Assembly (NCBI GenBank): GCA_947503625.1
Contig: CANNEK010000001.1
Coordinates: forward strand, 372,001 to 436,000
Direction: 5' to 3'
Length of the DNA: 64,000 bases
Source: an uncultured Kordiimonas sp.
GTDB taxonomy: Bacteria > Pseudomonadota > Alphaproteobacteria > Sphingomonadales > Kordiimonadaceae
Part shown: piece by piece, positions 35,024 to 45,086 of the stretch
How positions within the stretch are numbered: the stretch's first letter is position 1
How the letters are laid out: every line of letters begins with the position of its first letter
Made by a program: the position numbers and the translations under genes
Notes under the pieces: model-generated
What the model was told of the DNA's origin: nothing
What the model saw: only the letters and a program-made list of their open reading frames with translations
Database searches by the model: none

Positions 35024-36475
35024 TTACTTGGTCATGCGTTCCACATTTTTGCGAAGTTTATCCGTATAAGGCGGCACCACCCCAAGCAAACGGCCTATGC
35101 TGGTCTTGGCCGGATGTTTAAGCACGGGCTTCATGTGACTGAATTCCCTGAAGCCATCATATCCGTGGTACGCACCAATACCGCTATTACCCACGCCGCC
35201 AAACGGCAAGGTTTCATGGCCACCGTGCCAAAGCACATCATTAACAGTCACACCGCCAGACGTTGTACGGGACAAAACCTGATGCTGTTCGGCTTCGTCA
35301 TTGCCAAAATAATACAGCGCCAAAGGTCGCTCCCGATCATTGACATACGATACGGCGTCCTCAGTACTCTCATAAGTTCTAACTGGTAAAATCGGGCCAA
35401 AAATCTCTTCCTGCATCACCTTCATGTCGTCCGTCGGATCAAGGATTACCGCTGCGGGCAGCTTGTTGCCCTGGTTCTGGCCGGAAAAATCTTCATCTGC
35501 AGGATTAATTACCCGCACATCAGCGCCCTTTTCACGGGCATCATCGAGGTATCCTTCAAGGCGTTCACGATGACGAGCCGAAATGATCGAGGTATACTGG
35601 TCGTTTGACAACATAGAAGGATACATCTTGCTGACAGTTTTGGTGTAACTGTCCACGAAATCATCCCGCTGATGTTTTTTGAGGTTGATATAGTCAGGAG
35701 CCAGGCAAATCTGGCCGGCATTCATAAGCTTCATCGTCGCGACACGTTCCGCGACCATATCAAGGTCTGCGCTTTCCCCTACTATGACCGGGCTTTTACC
35801 GCCCAGCTCCAGCGTAACGGGTGTCAGGTTTTCAGACGCTGCCCGCATAATCAGCTTCCCGACAACAGGAGCGCCGGTAAACATCAAATGATCCCATGGC
35901 TGATGTGCAAAAGACTGGCTTGTCTCAACAGCACCATTGACAACAGCTACTTCTGTTTCATCGAAATGCTCTTTAAAAACCCTGACAAAAAAAGCAGAGG
36001 TTAGAGGTGTGTGCTCGGACGGTTTGATAACGACCCTGTTGCCCGCAGCGAGCATTTGCGCCAAGGGCACAAAAACCATGGTAAGCGGAAAATTCCAGGG
36101 TGTAATCAAGCCCACAACGCCCTTCGGCTGAGGCACGACCTGTGCTTTTGCGCCCAAAAGCCCCAAAGGAAACTGCAGTGACCTCTTCTCTGGCTTCATC
36201 CACTTTCCGACGTGCTTTATCGCCTCCTTCAAAGCCCCCGCACTGCCTCCAATGTCCGCAAAAAGTGTTGTATCCGAAGATCTATTACCGAAATCATCCG
36301 ATATAAGGCGGATAAACTCGTCTTTATTATCCATCAGACATTTCAGAGCTCTGGACAGTCTATCCTTGCGAGTTGCAAGCGACACCTCACCCTCCGCCAG
36401 ATAAGCGGCTCTTTGCCGAGCCAAAATATCAGCAATATCTTCAGCTGGCGTTTCAAGCTGGTGCATCCCGTCCAT
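35024..36475 (-). CDS. coniferyl-aldehyde dehydrogenase-type aldehyde dehydrogenase
   Basis: A 483-residue NAD(P) aldehyde dehydrogenase of the class 3/coniferyl branch. The catalytic Glu is in TLELGGKSPV and the nucleophile Cys in NAGQICLAPDY; the APDY ending is characteristic. VTVNDVLWHGGHETLPFGGVGNS and the C-terminal hydrophobic PAKTSIGRLLGVVPPYT end also fit. Substrates in this group include aromatic and long aliphatic aldehydes. ATG 36475 has GGGGAG upstream; the extra 23 codons of the open frame are not expected to be used. It is the first gene of the six-gene operon. Confidence 0.9.
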   Translation of the reverse strand: MDGMHQLETPAEDIADILARQRAAYLAEGEVSLATRKDRLSRALKCLMDNKDEFIRLISDDFGNRSSDTTLFADIGGSAGALKEAIKHVGKWMKPEKRSLQFPLGLLGAKAQVVPQPKGVVGLITPWNFPLTMVFVPLAQMLAAGNRVVIKPSEHTPLTSAFFVRVFKEHFDETEVAVVNGAVETSQSFAHQPWDHLMFTGAPVVGKLIMRAASENLTPVTLELGGKSPVIVGESADLDMVAERVATMKLMNAGQICLAPDYINLKKHQRDDFVDSYTKTVSKMYPSMLSNDQYTSIISARHRERLEGYLDDAREKGADVRVINPADEDFSGQNQGNKLPAAVILDPTDDMKVMQEEIFGPILPVRTYESTEDAVSYVNDRERPLALYYFGNDEAEQHQVLSRTTSGGVTVNDVLWHGGHETLPFGGVGNSGIGAYHGYDGFREFSHMKPVLKHPAKTSIGRLLGVVPPYTDKLRKNVERMTK

Positions 36476-36547
36476 GATCTTCTCCCCAGAAACAATGGCA
36501 CAATTCGTCTGTAGGTAATCTAACGCTAAACAGCGTGTGGTCAAAGG

Positions 36548-37144
36548 TCAGGGATAGATTTCTTCGATATTCCAGCCCTGCCCTTTTTCATCCAGACTAT
36601 ATGTTTTCCGCTCATGGAGGCGAAATTTTCTGTCACGCCAGAACTCAAAATAATCGGGTACAAGCCTGAATCCAGACCAGAAATCGGGCCTTGGGATTTC
36701 GCCTGAACCGAACCTGGCTGTATATTTGGCAATCTCGGCCTCGAACTCGAACCTACCTTCCATGGCACGCGATTGTTTTGATGCCCAGGCGCCTATGCGA
36801 CTGGTTCGTGGCCTGGACGCAAAATATTCGTCGGCTTCAGCATCGCTCACAACCTCAACCCTGCCTTCAATTCTGATTTGGCGGCGCAATGACTTCCAGT
36901 GAAAAAGCAATGCTGCATTAGGGTTATCTGTCAGTTGCTCGCCCTTGCGGCTTTCAAAATTGGTGTAAAAAACAAAACCTCTCTCGTCGCATCCTTTCAG
37001 CAACACCATGCGCAAGCTGGGTGCGCCTCGCGGTCCAACCGTCGCAAGCGCCATCGCTGTCGGGTCATTAACTTCAGATTTCCCTGCTTCCTCAAGCCAG
37101 CTTTGGCTGAGAGAGAAAGGTGTTGAAAATGGTGCTTGCTGCAT
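36548..37144 (-). CDS. pdxH: pyridoxine/pyridoxamine 5'-phosphate oxidase
   Basis: A 198-residue FMN oxidase that makes pyridoxal 5'-phosphate. Visible signatures are [55 protein letters not shown] and the C-terminal [14 protein letters not shown] 37144 gives the usual length; the open frame continues upstream without a good start. It diverges from the dnaJ-like gene, and the arrangement pdxH / dnaJ-like-brkB-fabI-aroC recurs in alphaproteobacterial genomes, which supports the identification. Confidence 0.93.
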   Translation of the reverse strand: MQQAPFSTPFSLSQSWLEEAGKSEVNDPTAMALATVGPRGAPSLRMVLLKGCDERGFVFYTNFESRKGEQLTDNPNAALLFHWKSLRRQIRIEGRVEVVSDAEADEYFASRPRTSRIGAWASKQSRAMEGRFEFEAEIAKYTARFGSGEIPRPDFWSGFRLVPDYFEFWRDRKFRLHERKTYSLDEKGQGWNIEEIYP

Positions 37145-37278
37145 TTTATGAGGGTCCCTGATATCTAATGCTGCTTTTTTTCCGTCAAAATGACACAGAC
37201 GATTGCAGCAACCATATGCGCAAGTATATAGTGGCTTCGTCAAAACCGACAATCAGTTTTACCAACAGAAACAATATC

Positions 37279-38208
37279 ATGCGAAATCTATACAGCATCC
37301 TTGGTGTCGAAAAACAAGCGTCAGAGGCAAACATTAAAAAAGCCTATAGAACACTTGCGAAAGAGCTGCATCCGGATCTGAACAAGGATGACAAACTGAT
37401 AGCAGATCGCTTCAAGGAAGTTTCTGCTGCCTATTCCATTCTGGGGGACAAGGATAGACGCGGGAAATATGATCGCGGCGAAATTGATGAAAACGGTAAT
37501 GAGAAAGCTCCAAACTTTGGTGGTGGTTTTCGTCCGCGGGGATTTGGCGGTCAGGCACGTCACGATTTTGACATGGAAGACGCCGAGAACGTGTTTTCAG
37601 AATTCTTTCGCTTTACGGGTGCAGGAAAGTCCGGGGGCACGCGGCGTGCAGGCAAACAACAGGCCCCAAGGGCCAAGGGTCTGGATATCAGTTACGAGGT
37701 AACGATAGGTTTTGAGGAATCGATCACCGGCGGAACACGCCGTTTAGCACTTAACGATAATCGTAATGTCGATATTAAAATTCCTCCCGGCATCAAAAAT
37801 GGCCAGGTTATAAGGCTGAGCGGTCAAGGCGGCCCTGGCTTGGGCCAAGGCCCCAAAGGCGATGCACTTGTCGAAATACGGGTGGCCAAACATCCCTACT
37901 ATCGCCGGGAAGGCGACGACATACACCTTGAACTCCCGATAACAATTAATGAGGCGATATTGGGTGGCGATATTCAGGTGCCAACCCCACGCGGCAAACT
38001 CACGGTCCGCATTCCACGAAACTCTTCAAGTGGTACTCGCCTGCGGTTAAAAGGAAAAGGCGTAGAGACCAAAAAAGCAGTCGGCAACATGTATGTTGCA
38101 CTCAAAATCATGGCACCTGAAAAACGCGACATTGAACTTGAGAAAGCACTTAAGGAATGGGATGGCAGTGACGGCGCGGCTCTGCGCAAAAAAGCGGGGC
38201 TGGTTTGA
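37279..38208 (+). CDS. DnaJ-like co-chaperone (CbpA/DjlA-type, no zinc finger)
   Basis: A 309-residue protein. The J domain (about residues 1-70) has the HPD tripeptide in AKELHPDLN needed to stimulate DnaK ATPase. A Gly/Phe-rich linker (GGGFRPRGFGGQ) follows, then two C-terminal substrate-binding subdomains (about 135-300). The CxxCxGxG zinc repeats of true DnaJ are missing, so it is a type II/CbpA-like co-chaperone. ATG 37279 starts the J domain; no clear ribosome site is seen. It overlaps the start of the next gene by 4 bases. Confidence 0.9.
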   Translation: MRNLYSILGVEKQASEANIKKAYRTLAKELHPDLNKDDKLIADRFKEVSAAYSILGDKDRRGKYDRGEIDENGNEKAPNFGGGFRPRGFGGQARHDFDMEDAENVFSEFFRFTGAGKSGGTRRAGKQQAPRAKGLDISYEVTIGFEESITGGTRRLALNDNRNVDIKIPPGIKNGQVIRLSGQGGPGLGQGPKGDALVEIRVAKHPYYRREGDDIHLELPITINEAILGGDIQVPTPRGKLTVRIPRNSSSGTRLRLKGKGVETKKAVGNMYVALKIMAPEKRDIELEKALKEWDGSDGAALRKKAGLV

Positions 38209-39122
38209 CGGCAACGCCTGAAATTTCTTTGATGGACAGGCATATATTTGCCTGGAAACGCACGCTGAAACAATTTGGCCGCAATGGCGGCATGGCTGCA
38301 GCTGGTAACATGGCCTTTCTGACCATGTTATCGTTGTTTCCGTTCATTATCTTTCTCGTAGCCTTGTCCGGCTTTCTCGGGCAAACTGAAAGAGGCTTGG
38401 AAGCCATCACCTTCCTGTTTGATGTTTTACCGCCCGAGGTATCCTCGGTTATTGACGGGCCCATCAAGGGTATTATCGCCAATACCGGTCCCAGCATTCT
38501 GACCGGCTCAATACTTTTTGCCATATGGACTGCCGCATTTGGTGTTGAAGCAGCGCGTGAGGCACTGTTGAAGGCCTATGGACGAGATAACGCAAGTGCA
38601 GCATGGTTGAGGCGGCTTGAAAGCCTCGCCATCGTTGTTCTTGGTGCAATTTCCGTCATTATAGCGATGTCTGTTCAGGTGCTTGGGCCGCCTTTAATGG
38701 TGGCAGCCAGCGCAGTTTTGCCAGAGGACATCTCTACGGGGTTCGAAACAGTCTGGAGCTATCTGGGCTTGTTGGTTAGCCCCGCCCTTATTATGTTGGG
38801 GCTTTATGCAGTGTACTTGTCCCTGACACCGCGACGCGTAAAAAAGGCTTCTCGTTTGCCCGGCACACTTTTCAGCCTGTTTGTGCTTCTGGCGACAGCA
38901 AAAGGTCTTTCTGTATATTTGAAGTATGTAGACAACTACGACATGACCTACGGCTCGCTCGCAGGCGTTGTGATCCTTCAACTCTTTTGTTTTTTTGTCA
39001 GCATCGGCTTTGTTATCGGTGCTGAACTCAATGCCGCTTATACGGTAGGGAACCGTCGTTTACGGCGCGCTATGGAAAGGCAGGAAAAGGAAAAAAGCGA
39101 GGAAGACTGCCCGGAACACTAG
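38205..39122 (+). CDS. YihY/virulence factor BrkB family membrane protein
   Basis: A 305-residue inner-membrane protein with six predicted hydrophobic helices and the family's N-terminal signature NMAFLTMLSLFPFIIFLVALSG. It was once called ribonuclease BN by error; the true function is unknown, with transport or envelope roles proposed. The TTG at 38205 overlaps the TGA of the chaperone gene (TTGA), which suggests coupling; an ATG at 38232 is an alternative. The C-terminal tail is charged and should be cytoplasmic. Confidence 0.88.
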   Translation: MTATPEISLMDRHIFAWKRTLKQFGRNGGMAAAGNMAFLTMLSLFPFIIFLVALSGFLGQTERGLEAITFLFDVLPPEVSSVIDGPIKGIIANTGPSILTGSILFAIWTAAFGVEAAREALLKAYGRDNASAAWLRRLESLAIVVLGAISVIIAMSVQVLGPPLMVAASAVLPEDISTGFETVWSYLGLLVSPALIMLGLYAVYLSLTPRRVKKASRLPGTLFSLFVLLATAKGLSVYLKYVDNYDMTYGSLAGVVILQLFCFFVSIGFVIGAELNAAYTVGNRRLRRAMERQEKEKSEEDCPEH

Positions 39123-39145
39123 AGGACACTAGAATATATAAGGTG

Positions 39146-39164
39146 CACAGCAACATCGGCTGTG
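39146..39164 (+). promoter_or_regulatory. hairpin in the leader of fabI
   Basis: CACAGC and GCTGTG pair around a 7-base loop, extended by GGT/ACC with a bulge, 41-59 bases before the fabI start. An A-run (not a T-run) follows, so it is not an ordinary terminator; a regulatory role in fabI expression is possible but unsupported. Confidence 0.25.
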
Positions 39165-39204
39165 GTACCAGCAAACCATAAAAAAAAGGCTAAGGGATTT
39201 AGAG

Positions 39205-40020
39205 ATGACAAAATTGATGGAAGGCAAGCGCGGCCTTATTATGGGCGTAGCAAATGACAAGTCTATGGCTTGGGGGATTGCCAAAGCCTGCGCGGAACAA
39301 GGCGCTGAATTGGCATTCACCTATGTGGGCGACGCTCTGAAAAAACGTGTTGAGCCGCTTGCAACGTCACTGGGTTCTGACTTCCTTGAAGACTGCAATG
39401 TCTCTGAAGGTGCATCCATCGATGCGATGTTCGAAAAGCTGCAGGCAAAATGGGACGGTCTCGATTTCGTTGTACATGCCATTGGATATTCGGACAAAAG
39501 CGAACTTAAAGGACGCTATGTCGATACATCACTAGACAATTTCCTGATGACAATGAATGTTTCCGCCTACAGCTTTGTTGCAGTTGCCCAGCGGGCAGAA
39601 AAAATGATGACCAGCGGTGGCAGCATGTTGACCCTGAGCTATTACGGTGCCGACAAGGTTGTGCCACGCTATAATGTGATGGGCGTCGCCAAAGCCGCCC
39701 TGGAGGCAAGCACACGCTATATGGCCCGGGACCTGGGTGAAAAAGGCATTCGCGTCAATGCAATATCAGCCGGCCCGATGCGCACGCTTGCCGCTTCTGG
39801 TGTTGGCGACTTCCGTACGCTTTTGAAATACAACGAAAAAAATGCACCTTTACGCAGAAATATAACACTTGAAGACGTTGCCGGCGCCGGCATCTATATG
39901 TTGTCTGACCTCTCTTCCGGTGTGACTGGCGAGATTCATTTTGTCGATGCAGGTTTCAACATTACCTGCATGCCAACCGACGACGACGCCATGAAGACGT
40001 TTGTTTCCAACAACGAATAG
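39205..40020 (+). CDS. fabI: enoyl-[acyl-carrier-protein] reductase (NADH)
   Basis: A 271-residue FabI, the last reductase of each fatty acid elongation cycle. It has the atypical SDR cofactor loop [28 protein letters not shown], and the Tyr-x6-Lys pair in [14 protein letters not shown]. The [14 protein letters not shown] segment is the substrate-binding loop. The second gene after it is chorismate synthase, 14 bases downstream. It links the window's biosynthetic and degradative fatty acid functions only by proximity, not by operon. Confidence 0.95.
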   Translation: MTKLMEGKRGLIMGVANDKSMAWGIAKACAEQGAELAFTYVGDALKKRVEPLATSLGSDFLEDCNVSEGASIDAMFEKLQAKWDGLDFVVHAIGYSDKSELKGRYVDTSLDNFLMTMNVSAYSFVAVAQRAEKMMTSGGSMLTLSYYGADKVVPRYNVMGVAKAALEASTRYMARDLGEKGIRVNAISAGPMRTLAASGVGDFRTLLKYNEKNAPLRRNITLEDVAGAGIYMLSDLSSGVTGEIHFVDAGFNITCMPTDDDAMKTFVSNNE

Positions 40021-40034
40021 CCACGGGACTCCGC

Positions 40035-41108
40035 ATGTCTTTCAACACATTTGGCCGCCTGTTTCGTTTTACCACGTGGGGAGAAAGCCACGGTCCAGCA
40101 ATCGGTTGTACGGTTGACGGTGTTCCGCCACGCATTCCAATGACCGAGGCTGACATCCAGGTGTATCTGGACGAACGGCGGCCAGGGCAATCTAAATACA
40201 CCACACAGCGCCGCGAACCTGACGCAGTCAAAATTCTTTCGGGAGTTTTTGATGGCCAGACCACCGGCACGCCTATTCAGTTAATGATTGAAAACGTAGA
40301 CCAGCGTTCAAAGGACTATGGCGACATTGCCCAGTCATACAGGCCGGGACACGCAGACTTTACCTATGACGCAAAATATGGAATTCGGGACTATCGCGGT
40401 GGCGGCCGCTCGAGTGCGCGAGAGACAGCTTCGCGCGTGGGTGCCGGCGCTATTGCACGCAAGGTACTGGGAAGCGCCATAAATATCCGCGCGGGCATGG
40501 TACAGATGGGTGGGCACCACATTGACCGTGATCGGCTGGATTGGAACGAAGTAAGACAGAACCCATTGTTCTGTCCCGATCCTGTGGCCGCAGAGAAATG
40601 GGCGATAGAGCTCGATAAAATTCGAAAATCAGGCAGCTCGGTAGGAGCGGTTATCGAGGTTGTGGCGGACGGTGTTCCTGCAGGCTGGGGTGCACCAATA
40701 TATGGTAAGCTTGATGCCGATCTTGCAACGGCCCTCATGAGCATTAATGCCGCCAAAGGTGTGGAAATTGGTGCGGGCATGGGCGCCGCCGCCCTGACAG
40801 GTGAAGAAAACGCGGACCAGATGCGCCCTGGAGGCGGTGAAGGTCCGGAGTTTCTTTCAAATAACGCCGGTGGAATTTTGGGTGGAATTTCGACAGGCCA
40901 GCAGATTGTTGCCCGTTTCTCGGTGAAACCAACCAGCTCTATCCTGACGCCGCGCCAGAGCGTAACAAGTTCCGGCGATGCGGTCGATGTTGTGACCAAA
41001 GGTCGACATGACCCGTGCGTTGGCATTCGGGCTGTGCCGATTGCCGAGGCCATGATGGCTGTCGTGCTTGCAGATCATATGATGTTGCACCGTGCTCAAT
41101 GTGGCTAG
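40035..41108 (+). CDS. aroC: chorismate synthase
   Basis: A 357-residue FMN-dependent enzyme that converts EPSP to chorismate, the end of the shikimate pathway. Family signatures are visible: [17 protein letters not shown], the [21 protein letters not shown] region, [19 protein letters not shown], and the late [20 protein letters not shown]. It is the last gene of the dnaJ-like-brkB-fabI-aroC series. Its TAG stop shares the palindrome CTAG with the stop of the convergent Na/Pi transporter gene. Confidence 0.97.
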   Translation: MSFNTFGRLFRFTTWGESHGPAIGCTVDGVPPRIPMTEADIQVYLDERRPGQSKYTTQRREPDAVKILSGVFDGQTTGTPIQLMIENVDQRSKDYGDIAQSYRPGHADFTYDAKYGIRDYRGGGRSSARETASRVGAGAIARKVLGSAINIRAGMVQMGGHHIDRDRLDWNEVRQNPLFCPDPVAAEKWAIELDKIRKSGSSVGAVIEVVADGVPAGWGAPIYGKLDADLATALMSINAAKGVEIGAGMGAAALTGEENADQMRPGGGEGPEFLSNNAGGILGGISTGQQIVARFSVKPTSSILTPRQSVTSSGDAVDVVTKGRHDPCVGIRAVPIAEAMMAVVLADHMMLHRAQCG

Positions 41109-42682
41109 TCGTCGGAGACTGTGTCCATCTGGTTGAGGTGAAACACAATACGCCAGATATGATACGAAACTCTGTGCAGCCAGCGGGCACCATCAAGGCG
41201 CAACATCATTTCTGACCAGTCCGTACCATTGTGAGCCGCGTCATCAATCGTTTGCTCACGAACCGCGGCTCGCTCCCGCCGCAGCAGCTGCCGCAAACGA
41301 TCCAGTGACTGCGTGTCTCCTACAATGCCGTCATCAGCGAAGTCAGCATTTAGCGCCTCTCTCAGCAGGTTTGCAAGGCGCGTCAACCGGCTCTCTGTCA
41401 TCAAAACCTCCACCCGTTCCGTCTGGACACACCGATGATGCAAACGGCTTAGATGATCCAGTGCATGCAGTGCAGACCTGTATTCATGTGCCGAGGTATT
41501 CTGGTCTTGCTTAACGCGGATACGTTCCCAGTAGTCAAGCGTTGCATCTATGGCACGTTCAATTTCCTGCGCTTTGGTTTTATCTACGTGTTGTTGTTTT
41601 CGTGGGTCCAGAAGTGCAGCTACCAGGCCAAAAGTTTCATTTGCAATTCGTTTGGTGGTCCGCATGGCAGCATCCGAGGCTGCGGCGGTGTCTTTTAACA
41701 GGCCTGAATCCAGTCCACTTTCCAATTGCGGGCCACTGGAGGGAACAATTCGAACAATGAATTGTGCGAAAAGCCGTGTAAACGGCAAAATCAGGACAAC
41801 CCCAATGGTATTGAATAGAGTGTGGAAGCCCACCAAAGCGATTTGCGCATTACCCGCTGCGCCGCCCATAGCCCAAGATTCGACTGCAACAGTGTATGGC
41901 ACCACAAGTATGAAAGCCATCAAGCCAGTCATAAGGTTGTAGATCACATGTGCGAAACCAGTTTGGCGCATTGCCGTGGAACCACCCACAGTCGCCAATG
42001 CAGCGGTAAACGTGGTTCCCACATCCATGCCGATCACCATGGCAGCGGCTTGCGGGAACGATATAACGCCGCTACCCAGCGCCACCATTGCGGTTGCCAC
42101 ACCTGCACTGGAAGATTGAGTAACCAGTGTTATTCCAACGCCGATCAACAGAAGAAGGAAACGGCCTCCAATAGTATCTGCCGGGAAGTTATCAGGGGTG
42201 ACAGTTCCTTCAAAGGCCATAAGCCCCTGTTGCATAACGTCAATACCGACGAAAAGCAGCCCGAAACCGACAATTGCATTGCCGATAAAGCGCGCACGGC
42301 GCTCACCAAACATCCTGAGCAGCGTTCCAGCCAGCAACAGGGGCATTGCCAGAAGGCCGATGTTGAGTTTAAAGCCGATCAAGGCAACCAGCCAGCCGGT
42401 AATCGTCGTGCCAATATTTGCACCGAAGATTATTCCCAAAGCCTGCGAGAAACTGAGGAGACCAGCACCAACAAACCCGATAGCAGTGACCGTTGTCGCA
42501 CTGGAAGATTGAATGAGAGCCGTTGTGACCGCACCTGTTAACGCTCCGGACGCCGGCGTGCGGGTATAGGTTGCAAGCGCGCGGCGCATTGCACGACCTG
42601 CAAGCTGACGCAAACCGTCTGTCAGCAGCATCATGCCCAGAAGGAACAGCCCCACACCACCCAATGCGAACAATAAATTCAT
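41105..42682 (-). CDS. Na+/phosphate cotransporter family protein (NptA/PNaS type) with PhoU-like tail
   Basis: A 525-residue protein. The membrane half holds two inverted repeats, each with a QSSSA motif ([13 protein letters not shown] and [13 protein letters not shown]) and a GxxxGTT motif ([20 protein letters not shown]), the signature of Na/Pi-II cotransporters. The last 200 residues are cytoplasmic, helical and PhoU-like. It probably imports or exports phosphate with sodium. The second of two ATGs (42682) is best spaced from AAAGG. It is divergent to the alpha/beta hydrolase. Confidence 0.9.
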   Translation of the reverse strand: MNLLFALGGVGLFLLGMMLLTDGLRQLAGRAMRRALATYTRTPASGALTGAVTTALIQSSSATTVTAIGFVGAGLLSFSQALGIIFGANIGTTITGWLVALIGFKLNIGLLAMPLLLAGTLLRMFGERRARFIGNAIVGFGLLFVGIDVMQQGLMAFEGTVTPDNFPADTIGGRFLLLLIGVGITLVTQSSSAGVATAMVALGSGVISFPQAAAMVIGMDVGTTFTAALATVGGSTAMRQTGFAHVIYNLMTGLMAFILVVPYTVAVESWAMGGAAGNAQIALVGFHTLFNTIGVVLILPFTRLFAQFIVRIVPSSGPQLESGLDSGLLKDTAAASDAAMRTTKRIANETFGLVAALLDPRKQQHVDKTKAQEIERAIDATLDYWERIRVKQDQNTSAHEYRSALHALDHLSRLHHRCVQTERVEVLMTESRLTRLANLLREALNADFADDGIVGDTQSLDRLRQLLRRERAAVREQTIDDAAHNGTDWSEMMLRLDGARWLHRVSYHIWRIVFHLNQMDTVSDD

Positions 42683-42781
42683 GATCATGCCTTTAAAATA
42701 GCATGAAAAACGTCCCTGGGACTTGCCGCCGGTCAATTCTCCGCGTTAGCTTGTCTATGTTGGGTGCAAAAACCCTAAAGC

Positions 42782-42804
42782 CTTTGGAAACCGAGGTTTC
42801 AAAG
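42782..42804. promoter_or_regulatory. near-perfect palindrome in the hydrolase leader
   Basis: CTTTGGAAACC and GGTTTCAAAG pair over ten positions with a single bulged G around a 2-base centre, 16 bases before the hydrolase start and next to its CAGGAGA ribosome site. It could be an operator or a translation-controlling hairpin. Confidence 0.3.
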
Positions 42805-42819
42805 TCGCAGGAGACTACA

Positions 42820-43779
42820 ATGATCAAATGGCTGAAATATGTAACCGGTGTTCTTCTGCTGATTCTGGTACTATTTGTTTATAAGGGCTGGGCGCCAGAC
42901 ATACCGCATGATCAACTGGCGGCAAAATACGCTACTGGTGCATCAGAGTTTGTAACGCTGCCATCAGGGGCACGTGCTCACTATCGCATGCAGGGCAACC
43001 GTGATGGCAAAACAATGCTCCTTCTTCACGGGTCCAATTCATCACTGCACACATGGGAGTCCTGGGTTGAAAGTCTGTCGGATGATTTTTTTACAGTGAC
43101 GATCGATTTGCCCGGCCACGGCCTGACCGGCCCTGTTCCGGATGAGGATTACACATACAAGGGTATGGTTCGCTTCCTGAAAGAGTTCAACGAATCGCTC
43201 GGGCTGAAGTCTTTCGTTCTGGGCGGCAATAGCATGGGGGGCGGTGTAACACTGTCCTACGCTCTCACGTACCCAGGTGATGTTACACATTTGATTTTGG
43301 TTGATGCTTCGGGTGTTCGTCTGCCCGCCAGCACGTCGGGGAAAGTTGATCGTCCCCTTGCCTTCGAGTTGGCTGGTCGTTGGTATGCAAACTGGATACT
43401 TGAAAATATAACGCCCCGAAGCCTTGCGCGTGACGGGCTGATGAAAAGCGTAAGCCGCACTGAAATCGTTACAGAAGACATGATAGACAGATACTGGGAA
43501 CTGGTGCGACATCCGGGTAATAGGTCCGCAACGGCAAAAAGATTCTCCTCCTACCGCGAGATGGGAGGACTTGACCTTCCGGTAGACCGCATAACGGCAC
43601 CGACACTGATTATCTGGGGCCAGGAGGACACATTGATACCTGTTGAAACAGCGGATGTACTTACGGCAAAAATTCCGAATGCTCAGTTGCGTATTTTTGA
43701 AGGCGTAGGTCACTTGCCGATGGAAGAGATTGCAGCGGAAACGGCAAGCGAGGTCAGAAACTTCTTGTTGGCGCACTAA
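42820..43779 (+). CDS. membrane-anchored alpha/beta hydrolase
   Basis: A 319-residue hydrolase. An N-terminal hydrophobic segment (WLKYVTGVLLLILVLFV) anchors it or acts as an uncleaved signal, so the enzyme probably faces the periplasm. The oxyanion region is LLLHGSNSSLHTW, the nucleophile is in GGNSMGGGV, the Asp in IIWGQEDTLIP and the His in GVGHLPMEE. It is an esterase/epoxide-hydrolase-like enzyme with unknown substrate. ATG 42820 has CAGGAGA upstream. Confidence 0.87.
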   Translation: MIKWLKYVTGVLLLILVLFVYKGWAPDIPHDQLAAKYATGASEFVTLPSGARAHYRMQGNRDGKTMLLLHGSNSSLHTWESWVESLSDDFFTVTIDLPGHGLTGPVPDEDYTYKGMVRFLKEFNESLGLKSFVLGGNSMGGGVTLSYALTYPGDVTHLILVDASGVRLPASTSGKVDRPLAFELAGRWYANWILENITPRSLARDGLMKSVSRTEIVTEDMIDRYWELVRHPGNRSATAKRFSSYREMGGLDLPVDRITAPTLIIWGQEDTLIPVETADVLTAKIPNAQLRIFEGVGHLPMEEIAAETASEVRNFLLAH

Positions 43780-43811
43780 CAACAATCCGCAACTGGAGCA
43801 TTGTTCGGACG

Positions 43812-45086
43812 CTATCTCCGGAAAACACCAACAAGTTCAAGGTGTGTAGACCAAAGAAACTGGTCCACAGGCAACACGCTCTCAATTGTAAAGCCACCGT
43901 CAGCCAAAATACGCGCGTCACGCGCAAACGTATTGGGGTTGCAGGAAATGGATACTACATTTTCTACTGTAGAGTTCGCGATCTCAACCATCTGAGCTTG
44001 CGCGCCCGCGCGTGGCGGATCAATAACCACTGCCCCAAATGCAGCAAGCTCCTTTACGCTTAGCGGGCGTCGAAAAAGATCCCGGTGTTTGGAAACAATT
44101 TGCTTTAGTTGAACGCCGTTAGCGGATGCCATGTTCCGGCCAACCTCAAGAGCAGCCAATGACTCTTGCGCTCCTTCAATCGCTAGCACCTGATGATCGA
44201 CCGCCAAAGGAAACGTGAACGTACCAATGCCACAAAAGAGGTCCGCAACGCGACGAGTACCCTCGCATGCAGATACAACAGCATCCACCATGCTCCGTTC
44301 GCAGCCGATACTCGCTTGAATGAAGGCAGCAGGCGGCAACGGGACCTTTACTCCAGCATGTTTCATCACTGGCTCGCGGCGGATAGAGACCGGGTCAAGC
44401 TGTCCTTCGAAACTCCAGTGTAGTGCTGCAATGTCATGCTTGTCCGCGAACTCCGCCAGTTTTTCCCTTGCCCCCAAGTCAATCGTGCTTGACGCTTCAA
44501 CCAGCATATCCAGACCACTGTCTGTATCGGTAAGATGAACTGTCGCCAATTTTCGGGCTGGCAGCAAGCTACCTAACAAGATGCGCAACGACGGAAGAAG
44601 AGTCTGCAAGGAAGGCGCCATAACCGGACATTCATTCAGGTTCACAATTTGGTGGCTGCCAGCTTCATTAAAACCAAGTATCAAGCCTGCTGCAGTATTA
44701 AGTGCTTTCAGCGCCACCCTTCTACGACTGGCCGGTGACGCAATAACTGCCTGCTTTATGGGTATGTTTTCAAAACCATGCTGGTTCAACGCCAACATGG
44801 CACGGTCCTGCACCCATTGCGCGTAAGCTTCACTATTGAGGTGCTGCAGTTGACACCCCCCACATCTGCCAAAATGAACACAAGCCGGCGCTCCACGCAT
44901 TGCACTGTCTTCTTCGATAGAGACCAGATCGGCATACAGGCCGTTTTTCTTCCTTTCGCGAACACATACAGTGGCGCGGTCTCCAGGCAGCGCCATGGGT
45001 ACATAGACGGGCAGCCCATCTTGCGTGCCGACACCGTCTCCGCGCGCGCCCATCGTCTTGATTGTAACCTCAAACGTATTAGTCAT
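43812..45086 (-). CDS. 23S rRNA (uracil-5-)-methyltransferase, RlmD/RumA family
   Basis: A 424-residue class I RNA m5U methyltransferase. Residues 1-60 form a TRAM domain; the Fe-S cysteines are CVHFGRCGGCQ plus one in NECPVM. The SAM-binding core is VADLFCGIGTFTFPLA, followed by VIDPPRAG and the catalytic Cys in ISCNPNTFARD. It would methylate a uridine in 23S rRNA (RlmC/RlmD) or, less likely, tRNA. Its start overlaps the tlyA stop by 8 bases, so it is the last cistron of the xseB operon. Confidence 0.92.
   Translation of the reverse strand: MTNTFEVTIKTMGARGDGVGTQDGLPVYVPMALPGDRATVCVRERKKNGLYADLVSIEEDSAMRGAPACVHFGRCGGCQLQHLNSEAYAQWVQDRAMLALNQHGFENIPIKQAVIASPASRRRVALKALNTAAGLILGFNEAGSHQIVNLNECPVMAPSLQTLLPSLRILLGSLLPARKLATVHLTDTDSGLDMLVEASSTIDLGAREKLAEFADKHDIAALHWSFEGQLDPVSIRREPVMKHAGVKVPLPPAAFIQASIGCERSMVDAVVSACEGTRRVADLFCGIGTFTFPLAVDHQVLAIEGAQESLAALEVGRNMASANGVQLKQIVSKHRDLFRRPLSVKELAAFGAVVIDPPRAGAQAQMVEIANSTVENVVSISCNPNTFARDARILADGGFTIESVLPVDQFLWSTHLELVGVFRR

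Noticed and set aside
38205-39122. BrkB-family protein as ribonuclease BN
   Set aside because: That old name came from a misassignment; true RNase BN/Z is an MBL-fold protein.
43042-43785. A 247-codon open frame on the - strand
   Set aside because: Antisense to the alpha/beta hydrolase, whose catalytic motifs are complete; composition is cysteine- and arginine-rich.
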